From positions 77,114,291-77,178,290 of the forward strand of contig CM043948.1 in NCBI GenBank assembly GCA_014529385.2: a stretch of DNA of 64,000 bases, read 5' to 3'. This stretch comes from Adiantum capillus-veneris. Lineage: Eukaryota; Streptophyta; Polypodiopsida; Polypodiales; Pteridaceae. Every line of letters starts with the position of its first letter. Position 1 is the first letter of the stretch. The position numbers and the translations under genes were made by a program. The notes below the pieces were generated by a model. The model saw only the letters and a list, made by a program, of their open reading frames with translations, searched no databases and was not told the origin of the DNA. Positions 35,380-46,498 of the stretch are shown piece by piece.

Positions 35380-35736
35380 CTAAGAAACTTTGGTTATCCT
35401 TAACATTTGGGAGCGCATTTCCAAGTAGTAGAACATGTCTTCTAGACCTAACCATATTTTGAGTTTAAGTAGCCTAAGGTTGTCAAGCCAATCTCTTCGA
35501 TTGTCGTCAATATAGATGAAGAATTGACGAAAGGGTTCTTGGTGACAGATAAGGTAACTACGATCAATACTCTTCCAACAAGTTGTGCTTCCTGGAATGC
35601 CAAAGACTTTGGTCCCAATTTCTAAGTAAACGAGTTTCCGTTCATCCCTTGACAACTGTGTCACCATATTATTGAACACTATGACCAAAACCTCATTCCC
35701 ATGGCTAAAGCATTCAAACGTCACTCGGGGAGCCAT
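35380..35736 (-). CDS. Hypothetical protein fragment, 118 residues
   Basis: An ATG-initiated frame reading MAPRVTFECFSHGNEVLVIV, then QLSRDERKLVYLEIGTKVFG and RRDWLDNLRLLKLKIWLGLE. It has a balanced composition with amphipathic segments and no signal peptide or membrane span. Coding-like sense continues past the stop toward 35270, where the truncated TTAA element begins. I do not recognise the family. It may be the N-terminal part of a broken gene whose remainder is the relics at 33600-34400, or a retroelement gag of unfamiliar type. Confidence 0.4.
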   Translation of the reverse strand: MAPRVTFECFSHGNEVLVIVFNNMVTQLSRDERKLVYLEIGTKVFGIPGSTTCWKSIDRSYLICHQEPFRQFFIYIDDNRRDWLDNLRLLKLKIWLGLEDMFYYLEMRSQMLRITKVS

Positions 35737-36113
35737 TTGCTACTACAAAACAAAAATTCAAAAAAAAAATGTCGTCATTTGAAAACTTCAACCACTTTGC
35801 CATAACCCAAACCAAACACTTCCACTCAAGAAGACAAGTCAAATAAGTACCACCAACCAATGTCACTTATAGATGCATCATGAATACAATATCTTTTCTC
35901 AAACAACATGCATGAATGTGTGGAGGATGTATAACTAACCCAACTAGTATCAGGCTTTAGGCTATCCCCATAACCTTAAGCATAGGCTCTGATATGCATC
36001 CAGAGGTACCTAGCAACTAGTGCTACCCCTGAATGGGTGTTATGAATGAAAATGTACTCAAGAAAAAATACGACATTGTGGAGGGTGAATATATGTGTAC
36101 ACCGTGTTGCGGG

Positions 36114-36116
<3 letters not shown>

Positions 36117-36161
<45 letters not shown>
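36117..36161. repeat. (AG)n microsatellite
   Basis: A 45-base uninterrupted AG tract. Leu/Ser-rich open frames on the minus strand across it are artefacts. Confidence 0.95.
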
Positions 36162-36165
<4 letters not shown>

Positions 36166-37320
36166 AGTGGAGGGTGTAATAGAGTGCACAGAGACATGAG
36201 AAAATGACAACAGAGAATCTTTAAATGCCTCTTCTAAATGAAACAGGCAACCATGTATTAATGCAATGACAATATCTCGGTATACCATAACATCAAAAAG
36301 TTTATGACAAAATAACAAGCACAGCACTGGACCCTATGCAAGGATTGACCAGTCCACCCATCCACATCCGCTCTACTACAAAAAGAGAGAATTTCACTTT
36401 GTCGGGAGCGAACCAGAATACCTCCAACCTACCTGAGCCAGACATAGGCTGAGGCCGCTTCGCCTCCCTCCATGAACCCGAGCTTTGAAAGGATCCCAAG
36501 TACCAGTAGGTGGTAGGGTATCAACACCAACCATACCTGTTTAGGCGCCACACCTCTTTGATACCCAACACCGGGAGTTTAGGCAAAGCCAAGGTAAAAT
36601 CCCCGACGTGTTAGCCGTATAGGTCATTCAACCCCCGATGCACTAACTATGTAGATGAGCCTAACAACAGAAGGATCCCTAGTCAACACCCCCGATCTAG
36701 GAAATCCCTAGGTCAATGACCCTTTAGTCTAAAGGTCAATGACCCTTTAGTCTAAGCGATATAGGTGATCCTAGTCTTGTAGCGACGCTTCCATGAGAAA
36801 CATAGCACATGATTCCAATGACAATAGCACTTTCCATATGCACAAACAATCTTTTTCAAGCAGTTCGACTATACAGGGTCTCTACCCTTACACGTCTACC
36901 ATCAACCATCTAAACCACTTCATGATCTAATCCCAGAAACCATAAACCATAATCCAATCATATCACACAGGTGAGCACTCCACCCAACTTGGGTGAGGCA
37001 CGACTAATCCTGCATAACCACTTTAGAACATAACAGGGTTGTAAAAATCTCGATAGCATAACCATATCTAGAAATAAAAACCCATGAACCACACTAGCTT
37101 CCACCATAAAAGCACAACCACAATCCATGAGGGAATTTCAGCCCTTAACCATAAATCATAATCACACTGAACCAACTTCCACACTTTGAGTTTGACGTAT
37201 CCTCTACAATCAATCAGAGTCCACACACATATGACCCTTAAGACATGATTCTTTCATGCATAAAAGAGTCCGACTAGAAACTAATCATGATATAAAGGTC
37301 CAATTTTGACAACATCGAAC

Positions 37321-37496
37321 CATGCAAAGTTGATGCATCACGTTTACACTTCACCTCCCTAGCACATAGAGCTAGTTTTGACCTAGAAAGTTGGAAAGAC
37401 ATCATAACCATGCAAAGTTGATGGATCACGTTTACACTTCACCTCCCTAGCACATAGAGCTAGTTTTGACCTAGAAAGTTGGAAAGACATCATAAC
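37321..37496. repeat. 88-bp tandem duplication
   Basis: The units 37321-37408 and 37409-37496 both start CATGCAAAGTTGATG and end GACATCATAAC. They differ at a single base (C or G in TTGATSSATCACG), so the duplication is recent. Confidence 0.95.
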
Positions 37497-39065
37497 CATG
37501 CATATGAGGCATCCACATTAATCCATGATTTCCCATATATCATATAATAACACTCCATCACCATAAACATGATACAAAACAGCTCCGACCTTTAGGTCAA
37601 CCATAAACCATAACTCTACACATATGCAAAAACCATAACTCCACACATATGCAAAAAATAACTTTTTGGCATTTTCGAGAGCTTGCAAAACATGCAAATG
37701 AAATTATTTGACCTCAAACCAATGCATCAAGCTCAGATCCATAATATATAATAGCACTCTATCACATCATGTCACCCATATGATACTCACACAACAAACG
37801 GTAACCCCAAAAGAAAACTACTTTAATCATATCTATAATCTGCCTATGCGGTTTGGGATGTCTAATCATATACTCTCACATAAGTTTATGGCCATCTAAT
37901 AGTTCAAATCAACTCATTAAAACAAACCATAAATCATACATAAACAACTCGATTAACTCACGACGTCATATGGTACCCCCCGTTGGTACCGCATCTATAC
38001 GTGTAGGTAAAACCGGTTATGGAACGATTAATAACTCGCATTCCAGAGGCGATAACGGAGACCTAAATACATTTATTATCAAGATTTTCAATGGGTTAAG
38101 TGGGTTTTCCATCCAGTGAATCCATATAGTGGTTCTTCAAGGAGCCTGGAGTCAAAACATTTGGTTGTGCAATGGGCAGCAAGCTGTTTTTTTACCATAT
38201 CTTTTAGCTCGTGCATGTTTTTCATATGAAACCGAAGAGAGAAAATTTTCTAAATGATGTGTTTTATCTCTATTTTAAAGGGTTCGGGCTGATTCATAAC
38301 AGTTTGTGATTTATTACCAAAACAGTGTTCCTACCGCCTCAATGACGTGAAACGAAAAGCACTTTTTATGCACGCACGTGATCATCAATGCATCATGTGC
38401 ATAAATCAGCGTGTTAAACATGATGAAATAATCATGAGTCAACTTCATACGTACTCGGTTAATCCATTTATGCATCATATACGAAAAAACAATCACCTGA
38501 CTACTCAGAAAAATGACATAGAGAGAGAGAGAGAGATGATGGCTATGGAGTTTAGAGCTTCTCACCATGATTTAAAATCAATTACGAGCTCTCGAAAGGA
38601 TTCTTTCTTTGCCACAAGAGAGCGGTGATGAGAGCTATTTACCACAAAAGCTTCCAGAGAGCGCGTACACTGTGAAACGAGAGAGAAGATAGTAAGCAAG
38701 CAGAGAGAGAGTATCCTGAGAGAGAGAGGGAGAGAGAGAGAGAGAGAGAAGAGCTTATGGAGATGGTGATGAAGAGCTTGCACTACTCTATATAATAGAT
38801 ATGTATAGCCTTGCAGTCGTAGACGCAACAGACGACACTGAAAACTAAGGCTTGCAGGTGAATTTATAGGCTCTCCACCTGGTTGGAGTAGCTTAAGGCA
38901 AAAACTAGCGCTAGTTTTTGGGCCAAGAATAGCTCCAGCCTTTTGGCACCTTTGCTAAAAACATGCCTTTGCTTTTGGTGGTCAACTTTCCCACTTACCG
39001 TTCAATTTTTATAGCAAAATTGGACAATTGAACAATGTCCGATCAACTAATGGAAATCATAGCTA

Positions 39066-39734
39066 GACTATGCCGCACCATAATGTCCCGACATAATTAT
39101 GGCGTTCCCGTACTGCCCGACGTATTTACGGTACCGCTTTTTATAAAAATAATTCTCATTAAAACCCTATTTGGTCCCGTTTTTGCTTCGGGTGATCATT
39201 TTTAAATCCGACGGAGACTAAAATTAATATTTATATGTTTAGGTCATCATAAAAAACACATTTCTTTTCAAAAATGCCGAAAAGCATGAAAAGCAAAAAA
39301 TAGCGTTAAAAACAAAAAAAATAAAGATTTCCTAGAATTGAACCACGAGTTCTCCTCATCCACCGGAATAAGAAAGCGGACTCGCTTTTCACTAAAAAGC
39401 TCTAAAAAATATGAAAAGCAAAAAATAGCATGAAAAGTACTCAAAAAGCATATTTTTACAGAATTGAACCATAGCTTTCCTCGAACACGTAGATCAAGGA
39501 TCCGATCTTGCTTTTTGTAAAAAAGCACCTAAAAGCATGAAAAAACAAAAAAAAAGTGAATTTTTCCAAAACTGAATCAAACGTCCGTATAACCTACTGG
39601 AACATGGAAACGACCTTGCTTTTTACTTTAGAACCTTCCAATACTTTCAATCAAGCATCTCAAGTCAAAATTTGACAAAATAGATATTGAAAGCTATTTT
39701 TCTTATTTTTGGAAGAGACTCAAAAATATTGAGA
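39066..39734 (-). repeat. Chromovirus-type LTR, long variant
   Basis: It shares both ends and much of the body with the gypsy A LTR (12649-13029) but is about 290 bp longer. The extra length comes mainly from repeated units built on GAATTGAACCAYRG and AAAAAGC...GAAAAGCAAAAAATAGC. No gypsy coding sequence is attached on either side, so it is a solo LTR or a fragment. Copia-2 abuts its right end at about 39735. Confidence 0.65.
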
Positions 39735-39786
39735 TGTAGAGAGAAAGAGAGAGAGACGAGACAAGAGACACACCATATACGCTCCC
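39735..39786 (-). repeat. Left part of split copia-2 3' LTR
   Basis: A GA-rich segment from TGTAGAGAG to the copia-1 target site. Its continuation is 62604-62686. The last five bases (CTCCC, 39782-39786) are one copy of the copia-1 target duplication. Confidence 0.5.
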
Positions 39787-39974
39787 TGAAGGGGATCGGG
39801 GAGCACCACAGACGGAAAGTGAGAGAGAGAGAAGGAGAGACACACACGATGTGGGTGGGGAGACTCAAAGAGTGAGCAGCCCCCTATACACTTATGCTAT
39901 GTATAAGGTATACAAGTCAGTGGGCGCCCAGACTCTGGGCGGTCGGGCAAGGCACAGACGCCTATACCCCAACA
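39787..39974 (-). repeat. 3' LTR of copia-1 (188 bp)
   Basis: On the minus strand it starts TGTTGGGGTATAGGC and ends CCCCTTCA. It is the same length as 62411-62598 and nearly identical to it. Confidence 0.93.
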
Positions 39975-39985
39975 ACCTCCCACTT
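39975..39985 (-). other. Polypurine tract of copia-1
   Basis: The minus strand reads AAGTGGGAGGT immediately before the 3' LTR, a typical copia plus-strand primer. Confidence 0.85.
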
Positions 39986-40053
39986 AAAGGTGACTGTGCC
40001 TTTAAGCAAGAGAATCTAGTCTAAAGACTACAAAAGGTGAGAGAAACCCGCTC

Positions 40054-41907
40054 TCAACCTATGCCCACTGGCTGGCTTTGATCGTGTGCATCTGGCTGTC
40101 CTGCTCCCGTGTAAGTCCATACACCACTAGACGTACCGCACACGTACTGCAAGTATGTACGCAATACCTGCATATCTCCCTCGTGCACTATGCCATCATC
40201 AGCCAACAAACGACTGACAACCCCAACTGCAAATGCTCCCACTGCAGCTGCGATATCCGGTCTCAAGATCAACATCTCATACATGAGACCACCGAATGCC
40301 GATGCAATGCTAGCGGGCCCTGCTAGCTCTACGGAGCATGCATCAACATATATATCCCTGGCAATGGGCATCTCTGACTGACAAGGCGTGTCAGCCACAT
40401 GCATCTGTTGACTGTCCGCAAAAGACGCATCAGCATGTCGTGCAACCTCAGAGCAAACTAGCTGCTCTAGGTGTCTGCTGGAAGACATATCCTGCACAAC
40501 TATATACCCATGCTCACTGTCGAGCATAGAAAGGAATGACTGCATAATCTCTGACATCTCAGCCTCCTCTGCAATCATCCACTGCAAACATGACCACTCA
40601 ATCTGCTGTGACTCACTAGAGCTCTCATGCTCTAACTCCGTATGCACAGACTCTTGCACAACGTCCTCCTATCGTGACTCACTAGAGCAAGACCTCTCTA
40701 CCTGTCTATCCTGCATAGAAGTATCTCGCACAACTGACTCTCTGCTTTGCTCAGTCACTAGCAAAGCATGCATGTCTGACTCTGTCACCTCTCTGTGTGA
40801 CTGCTCAAGTCGTGCCCCAACTGTGTGCACAACGAGCTCACTACTCTGCACTCCATGCAAAGTACCCTGCAACCCATGAGCAAAAGAGACTCGCCTGCTC
40901 TCTCGCTCTCTACCTGGCTGCATGATCACAGAGACAACACCGTCTCTCGCGTGATCCACATGCAATGCGTAACTTGTACCACTCCTGGCACCTCTCGCAA
41001 TCACTAGCAAACCCAAATGCATCACAAAATCTCGCTCTCGTAGCGAAATCTGACATCCACTATTCCGTAACTGTCTGACTGAGATCAAATCCCGTCTCAG
41101 ATCTGGCACATAACGCACATGACGCAGGGTAAATCTCATACCACTGGGCAAGGACAAACATACGTCTCCTGTACCCTCAATGGCATACACAGCACCATCA
41201 GCCATGTGCACACAACCAAGTCTCCCACTAGAAAACGTGCTAAACCACTCACGATGTGACGTGACATGGAAAGTAGCATCTCAATCTAGTAACCAATATG
41301 AAGACAATGTGCAATCCGATATGCAATCCGTAGACATAAGATCGTCTGAAGACAAGCTAGATATAAATGTGACATTGCCGTCACAAGCATACTCAGTAAC
41401 CACCGTACTGATCTCACTAGCATCTGTCATGCCCAAATCTGCATCACGCATATGTCGCCTCCGTTGTCTCAAACGCCTGAAACATCGCCGCCTAATGTGC
41501 CCTCTATGTCCACAATGCCAACATGTCAAGTCTCTATGCCGTCGAGACTTGCGTGTGGGACCAATCTCTCCCATGGACATAGAAGTGGGACTAGACTCCC
41601 CTGTAGACATGGATGTCGCGTACATAGCATGTAAACTCTGCCATAAAGCATGAGTTGTAGTCTCCCTCAAGACCTGCCAGTCAACAGACTCAACCAGATG
41701 CAAACGAATCGTAGACATTGCTAACTCATCAAGATCCTGCCAATCATCATCACGCATAGACTTGGGCTTCGCCGATAAACCACGCAAGGGTTTATCCTGC
41801 CCCAAATCCGCCAATGCAACAAGCATATGCTCCTTCCAAGCAACAAAATCTGCACCATCAAACTATGTTAGACCATAACGCTGGAAGTCAAATGAAAAAT
41901 CAGCCAT
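40054..41907 (-). pseudogene. Copia-1 gag-protease-RT tail polyprotein, internally deleted
   Basis: A single 618-codon frame starts at ATG 41907 (MADFSFDFQRYGL). Gag contains the zinc knuckle CWHCGHRGHIRRRC, and protease follows after WLLD with VRYVPDLRRDLISVRQL. The usual pre-integrase segment GTSYALH is then followed by a Ser/Glu-rich stretch and the end of copia RT (LMYEMLILRPDIAAAVG, LRTYLQYVCGTS). Integrase, the RT palm and RNase H are absent, so the protein cannot mobilise itself. In-frame stops interrupt it at TAG 41863-41865, TGA 41281-41283 (at the protease active-site region) and TAG 40669-40671, with no frameshift. Confidence 0.85.
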
Positions 41908-43048
41908 AATGCTCGCAAAAGAGCAACCAACAATGAGTAGCAAATGTCAACCAAATCAGCTCTAAACTGGCTCGAATCGCATCAACAAAAGTCTGCAAAA
42001 TATGACTCAAAACCTGATGCAAAGTTGCACCAATAACCGTACAAAACCTTGCACAAAATCACAAGTCACTATGACTTAATCGCGCATAAATATCTGACAA
42101 AATTTTGGCAGAGTCTCCTTTGTAACTGGAGCAAAACTCTCAACAGTAAACCTCAAAGAGACAATAATATATACCACAATGGCCAATCCGAGAATAAACT
42201 CGACCGGAATCACCTCACAAAGTCATACATATGAGCATACCCGCTCTTGCCGGAGTACCACTCAACGGCACCTCAAATGACATACATGTGAGTGATGATT
42301 GCTGCCAAAATACCTTTCAATCGATGACCAAATGTCTGCCAGATAACTATAGCAACATTTCGCAAAACCTTGTAAGATCTGTCGCTATGCGCAATACGAA
42401 ATACGGCACACAAGGGCATACACAAGTGACTCCAAACTCCAACCAAATGATGACTGAAAATCACCTGTCAAAGTGGGAGTAAACTCAACCACTAAACTGT
42501 CAAAGAGCAACCTACGGATACGTAGAAGCTATGGCGAGAACCTGGATAAAATCCAACAGAGTTTCTTCTATAAATTGAGCCAAATCTCAAATAATCTCAG
42601 CCACAAACAAATACACAAATCCATATATGGCATACATAAACCGCCAAGACCATGGCAACATAGCTCACTCTCACATGAGTGGCTCTCTGGACAAATGCAT
42701 ATCCAAAAACCTGTGTACACCTATGAATTTGCTGGTTGCTGCAGAAAATACTCCGTGTGTGTGAGATATACCAAAAACAGTGTTTTTGGGACCCGAAAGT
42801 GCACAAATAAACCTGCTGCTGTACCTGCTGTAATTCAAAGCATAATTTTAGCAAATAGACATCACCATCACGTCCGGAGCGTGCCAAAACCCTGACCTAG
42901 ACTCCTGGATCATGTAGATCTGACTCTATATGACGGAGCTACGCAAAAAACTGCGTTTTAGAGCCCGAAAATGGCAAAAACGAGCTGCACACAGTTTTGA
43001 ACCTGCTCCTACTCCACTCTGCGTGATGCAATGTCCTCTCAATGCAAG
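41908..43048 (-). other. Copia-1 leader, 3' portion
   Basis: This is noncoding sequence between the copia-1 PBS and gag. It continues at 62105-62395 beyond the nested gypsy element, giving a leader of about 1.4 kb. No structured element stands out. The last five bases (GCAAG, 43044-43048) are the gypsy target duplication. Confidence 0.7.
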
Positions 43049-43986
43049 TGTTAAGGCGGTTACGCCGCTAGCGGAAGCTAAATAGCGAGAACTCAACCAA
43101 CAACAGAATTTGTCAGACGAGGACGGAGCTTAACCCGTAGGCGCATGGAAACAACTAGGTGGGTGTCAAATCACCTACTCGACCTTCTAACGACAATCAC
43201 TACTAAGGAAATCAAATCTAAGTTCTAAAATACGCAAGTGACTGAAATCCGTACTACGAACGAATACTATACGAAACAGGATCTAGGATCATTGAATCAA
43301 TCTCAAACTCAAAGGGAAGTCTATTCACTAAGTAAGAACAACACCCTAAAGACTTGAACTGCAAAATCAACCTATAACCACTCCGTGCGGTAAACGCGTA
43401 TGAAGACAGGCCGAAAAATACAGGTGATTGAAACTTGACCCCGATGGTACCAATGTGTAGCTCTACTCATTGTGGTTCTATAGATATGCTGCACGCTCCA
43501 TTCCGACACACGAGTTGGAAGAAAACTCACACCAAAGCTCGTAGGAACTTACCACACATAGAAGCCGATAGCGCGCACTCTTCGTATCTGTGCGTAGCTC
43601 TCGCCGTTGCTAACACAATGGCGGTGTCGCTTCTCCAATGGTGGCTCCGTAGCTCGCGTAGCAAGTAGATAAGACTCTCTCTCTCTCACTCTCTCTCAGA
43701 CACAGTCACGGCGCTCAAAAACTCACTTTGATTAATAATCTGAATCCCCTTAGGTTACAAAAACTTTGGCTTATATACCTCAGCCTTGGAGGTGAGAACA
43801 TCTCTAACTAATTACATCAGCAAGTGAAATTACTTCGGGATTACAAGCTGGAAACTCAATTGAGTCCCGTTACTTAATGAATGGTTCAAATCAAAATTAA
43901 TGTCGGAAAGACATTTATTACAATCAATGGTTACAAAATGATGACTGTGATCAAAATTGTGGGTGTGATCCTCTGCTGGCTCAACA
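43049..43986 (-). repeat. 3' LTR of the 19-kb gypsy (938 bp)
   Basis: On the minus strand it starts TGTTGAGCCAGCAGAGG at 43986 and ends CGCCTTAACA at 43049. It contains a TATA-like TATATAA (plus 43771-43777) and, at 43394-43403, ACGCGTATGA, a 10-base match to half of the palindrome found in the element's noncoding regions. Confidence 0.95.
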
Positions 43987-43999
43987 CTCCCCCCCTCCG
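43987..43999 (-). other. Polypurine tract of the 19-kb gypsy
   Basis: The minus strand reads GCGGAGGGGGGGAG directly before the 3' LTR. Confidence 0.88.
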
Positions 44000-44035
44000 C
44001 GTTCATGTCGTCCCTGACATGACTTTTATGCTTGG

Positions 44036-46498
44036 TCAATAAAGTCCTGTCGTCTTGAGCATCTGCAAATGTGATTCGTATCGTAGGTTGCCGATGGTCA
44101 AGGTTGGGCCGAATATTTTGCTTTCGTGGGTGAAAAAGCCGGTGTAGAAAGCTTCTTCGAATGTTTGCATGTGGAAGCTAGGCAAAAACATAATCCTTTG
44201 GTATAGGAGGTGTAACACTTTTGGAGAAGGCTGCAATGAAAGATCGTACATCATATCAGTCACCGTGTCGGCCGTCGATAGTAGACTCGAGGTTGAGGCT
44301 TTATCTGGCGCGAACACTTCAATGCAAGCTAAGAGAGTCCTGCAGATTTTCTTGAGCATCTGACATGAAAGGTCAGGAGAGCCAGTAAAGAGCTTGATGG
44401 TGCCCGTTAGGGTTTTCACCATGTAGGCTTTACCTATTCTCTCTCCTGCCTTTGGTCCTGGCATCCCGGGATAATTAAGCCAATTTGGCTTCTTTTCTGC
44501 AATCCTGCCATGCTCTTTCCAGTTTCTGACTCTTGGCACCGGGCAGAAGGTTGCATCCTCCCGAATCTCCTTTGGTGCCTCCACCAAGTAGATGAGGTAG
44601 GTTGGGTATTTGTTCAGCCAACCTTTCCTCCATCTAGGTTGTGAATCTACTATCTTCTTTGATTGTTCCTCCTTTGTGATGTCGCCTTCGTAAAGAGCGA
44701 CATACTGCTCCTCCTCTATACTCTTTTTCGTCTTTAGCACTTCAAATTTCATCAAAGGGAAAGGCAGGCTGGGTTGCATCCACTGTTCATGGAGCACTTT
44801 TGTGTCTAGTCCCTGAAGTCTAATGGAGATTAGGAGTCTCCTCTCCCATTCCATTTCCGCCTTGGCACTCTCCTCTGCTGACTTTTCTATTTGGTCATGG
44901 AGCCTTTGTTCTTCTTCTTCAGAGATTCTTGAAGTCGAGGCCACCTCTTGAGCTGGGGCTGGATCTTCAATTGTGGTTGCCTCTCCAGTTTCTGGTAGCT
45001 CTATGGCTGCTCCACCTGATTCTTCGTGTGGTGTCTCTGTCTCTCTTCTTTGTTGCTCTTGTAGATCTTGGAGCTGTTTGCGGAGGGCCTCATTCTCTGT
45101 CCTTAGTGTTTGATTTTCTAATGTGAGCCTCTCCTCTGCGGCCAATGATCCCTCCGCAATGTGCAACCTTTGCACTTGCTCTAATCTCAGCTCTCTTTGT
45201 AAGCTTCGGACCTGGTCTTCCAAAGCTGGTATGATAGCTCCCTCTTGTTCGGTTCCTGCTCTGCTAGCTCTAGGGGTAGTCCTGAGTCTAGTGATTGTTC
45301 TTTCTTGGAGCTCGACTCTCTCCCTTAGCTCAATGAGCTCATCCTTAGCCGCCTCCAAGTCATCCTCTATCCGCTCCCTTGCTTCCTGTGCACTTGTTAC
45401 TTCTCTTGAAGCCTCGGCTAGCTGGAGTATCAAGCCGTCTCTCTCGTTTTCTGCGTCATAGAGTGATGCTTTATGACTTTCAGATTCAGTCATAGCATTC
45501 TCTAATTTCCTTTGCAACTCCGCTTCCCTTTGTTTGGCTGTCTCCATCTCTACTTCCTTTGCCTTGGATCTTTCTTTTATCTTGCTGAGCAATTCATGCA
45601 CCATGTGCATGTCTTTTTCATCTTCATCTGTCAACTCTAAAGCTCTTTCTGCCCCCACCTCCACTGGCTTTGGCTCTTCTAGTGCTTTCGGTTCGTCCAG
45701 TTTCTCTTCACTTTCTTTTGTACTCTTTGTTTTTTCCTCCGTCCCTCTCCGTTCATCTTGTTTTTGTAGGGTGATCCCATAAACTGCCTCAAGGACCTCT
45801 TCTTCGCTGTATCCTATAGCTACCAGATCCTCATAATCATTTATCTTTTGCTGAACTGGATCTATCTTCTTTTCTTTGGTCTCGACTTCTCGCTTTTCCA
45901 TAACATCTGTGTCCACCTCTACTGTGGTCTCTTCCACAATTTTTTCCGTCTCCTTCGGGCTTGGTACATCAGTCATAGAGGGATATCTGTCCTCAGCTTC
46001 CTTGGCTTTCCCTTTGTCGGCTTGCCCGTCTATCTCTTGAGGCTTAGTAGACTCATCTACTTTCCTTTTTCCCTTGTCGTCTTTTTTCAGCTCAGCTTTT
46101 AATTGCTGTACCTCCTCTTCAGTGTATGGCTCGACAGGTTGCTGCTCCAGAATAGCCTCTGACTCCTCATAAGCTTTAATATATTGATCGTATTGATCAA
46201 TATGTGGCCTGGCTGAGCTAGTTCCGACTTTAGTGGCGTTTGGCACCCACTTTTCTTCAAAGTCACCCTTTAGAGCTCTTTCCGCTCTAAACTGCTCCAC
46301 TAGTCTTTCCATTCTTGCCGCTTTCTGACTTTTGGTTTGCTTGGGAGCAACCTTCTTCTTTACTTTCTTCCTAAGTGGCTCGTCCACATCCTCTGCAGGT
46401 TCTGAAACTACTTCTAGTTTCCGGCGTGCTCTTGTGGATGCCCTCTTGGATACTTCGGGCTGTTCTTCCTCCTCGTCGGCTTCTCTAAGCCACTCATT
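44036..46498 (-). CDS. Coiled-coil ORF downstream of pol, unknown function
   Basis: The open frame runs from just after a TAG at 46499-46501 to 44036, about 820 codons. Numbered from the GTG codon at 46387, residues 1-250 are charged and low-complexity, 255-370 and 385-450 are long heptad-like coiled coils (for example LTLENQTLRTENEALRKQLQ), and 545-783 is a globular region (RWRKGWLNKYPTYLIYLVEA; GRIAEKKPNWLNYPGMPGPK). There is no signal peptide or membrane span, so it is not an obvious envelope protein. No ATG lies near the 5' end, and it is in the same frame as the ORF before it. It is probably the C-terminal part of one larger protein interrupted by a single amber codon. Confidence 0.75.
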   Translation of the reverse strand, partial: NEWLREADEEEEQPEVSKRASTRARRKLEVVSEPAEDVDEPLRKKVKKKVAPKQTKSQKAARMERLVEQFRAERALKGDFEEKWVPNATKVGTSSARPHIDQYDQYIKAYEESEAILEQQPVEPYTEEEVQQLKAELKKDDKGKRKVDESTKPQEIDGQADKGKAKEAEDRYPSMTDVPSPKETEKIVEETTVEVDTDVMEKREVETKEKKIDPVQQKINDYEDLVAIGYSEEEVLEAVYGITLQKQDERRGTEEKTKSTKESEEKLDEPKALEEPKPVEVGAERALELTDEDEKDMHMVHELLSKIKERSKAKEVEMETAKQREAELQRKLENAMTESESHKASLYDAENERDGLILQLAEASREVTSAQEARERIEDDLEAAKDELIELRERVELQERTITRLRTTPRASRAGTEQEGAIIPALEDQVRSLQRELRLEQVQRLHIAEGSLAAEERLTLENQTLRTENEALRKQLQDLQEQQRRETETPHEESGGAAIELPETGEATTIEDPAPAQEVASTSRISEEEEQRLHDQIEKSAEESAKAEMEWERRLLISIRLQGLDTKVLHEQWMQPSLPFPLMKFEVLKTKKSIEEEQYVALYEGDITKEEQSKKIVDSQPRWRKGWLNKYPTYLIYLVEAPKEIREDATFCPVPRVRNWKEHGRIAEKKPNWLNYPGMPGPKAGERIGKAYMVKTLTGTIKLFTGSPDLSCQMLKKICRTLLACIEVFAPDKASTSSLLSTADTVTDMMYDLSLQPSPKVLHLLYQRIMFLPSFHMQTFEEAFYTGFFTHESKIFGPTLTIGNLRYESHLQMLKTTGLY

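Larger units (their letters stand above)
35737..39065. other. Noncoding stretch
   Basis: No gene is supported. It contains a (AG)n tract (36117-36161), a 22-bp duplication near 36713-36756 (GGTCAATGACCCTTTAGTCT), a near-perfect 88-bp tandem duplication (37321-37496), and AG-rich patches around 38520 and 38700-38750. A TATA-like CTCTATATAATAG occurs at 38787-38799 on the + strand without a recognised transcript. Confidence 0.5.

Noticed and set aside
43435-43668. 77-residue open frame repeated at 61548-61781
   Set aside because: It is conserved only because it lies in both LTRs of the 19-kb gypsy, and it has no recognisable domain.
45123-46102. Ser- and Leu-rich frames on the + strand
   Set aside because: They are opposite-strand shadows of the charged coiled-coil ORF.
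44036-46498. Envelope-like gene
   Set aside because: The position after pol suggests it, but there is no signal peptide, no membrane span and no glycoprotein-like pattern; the protein is a coiled coil.
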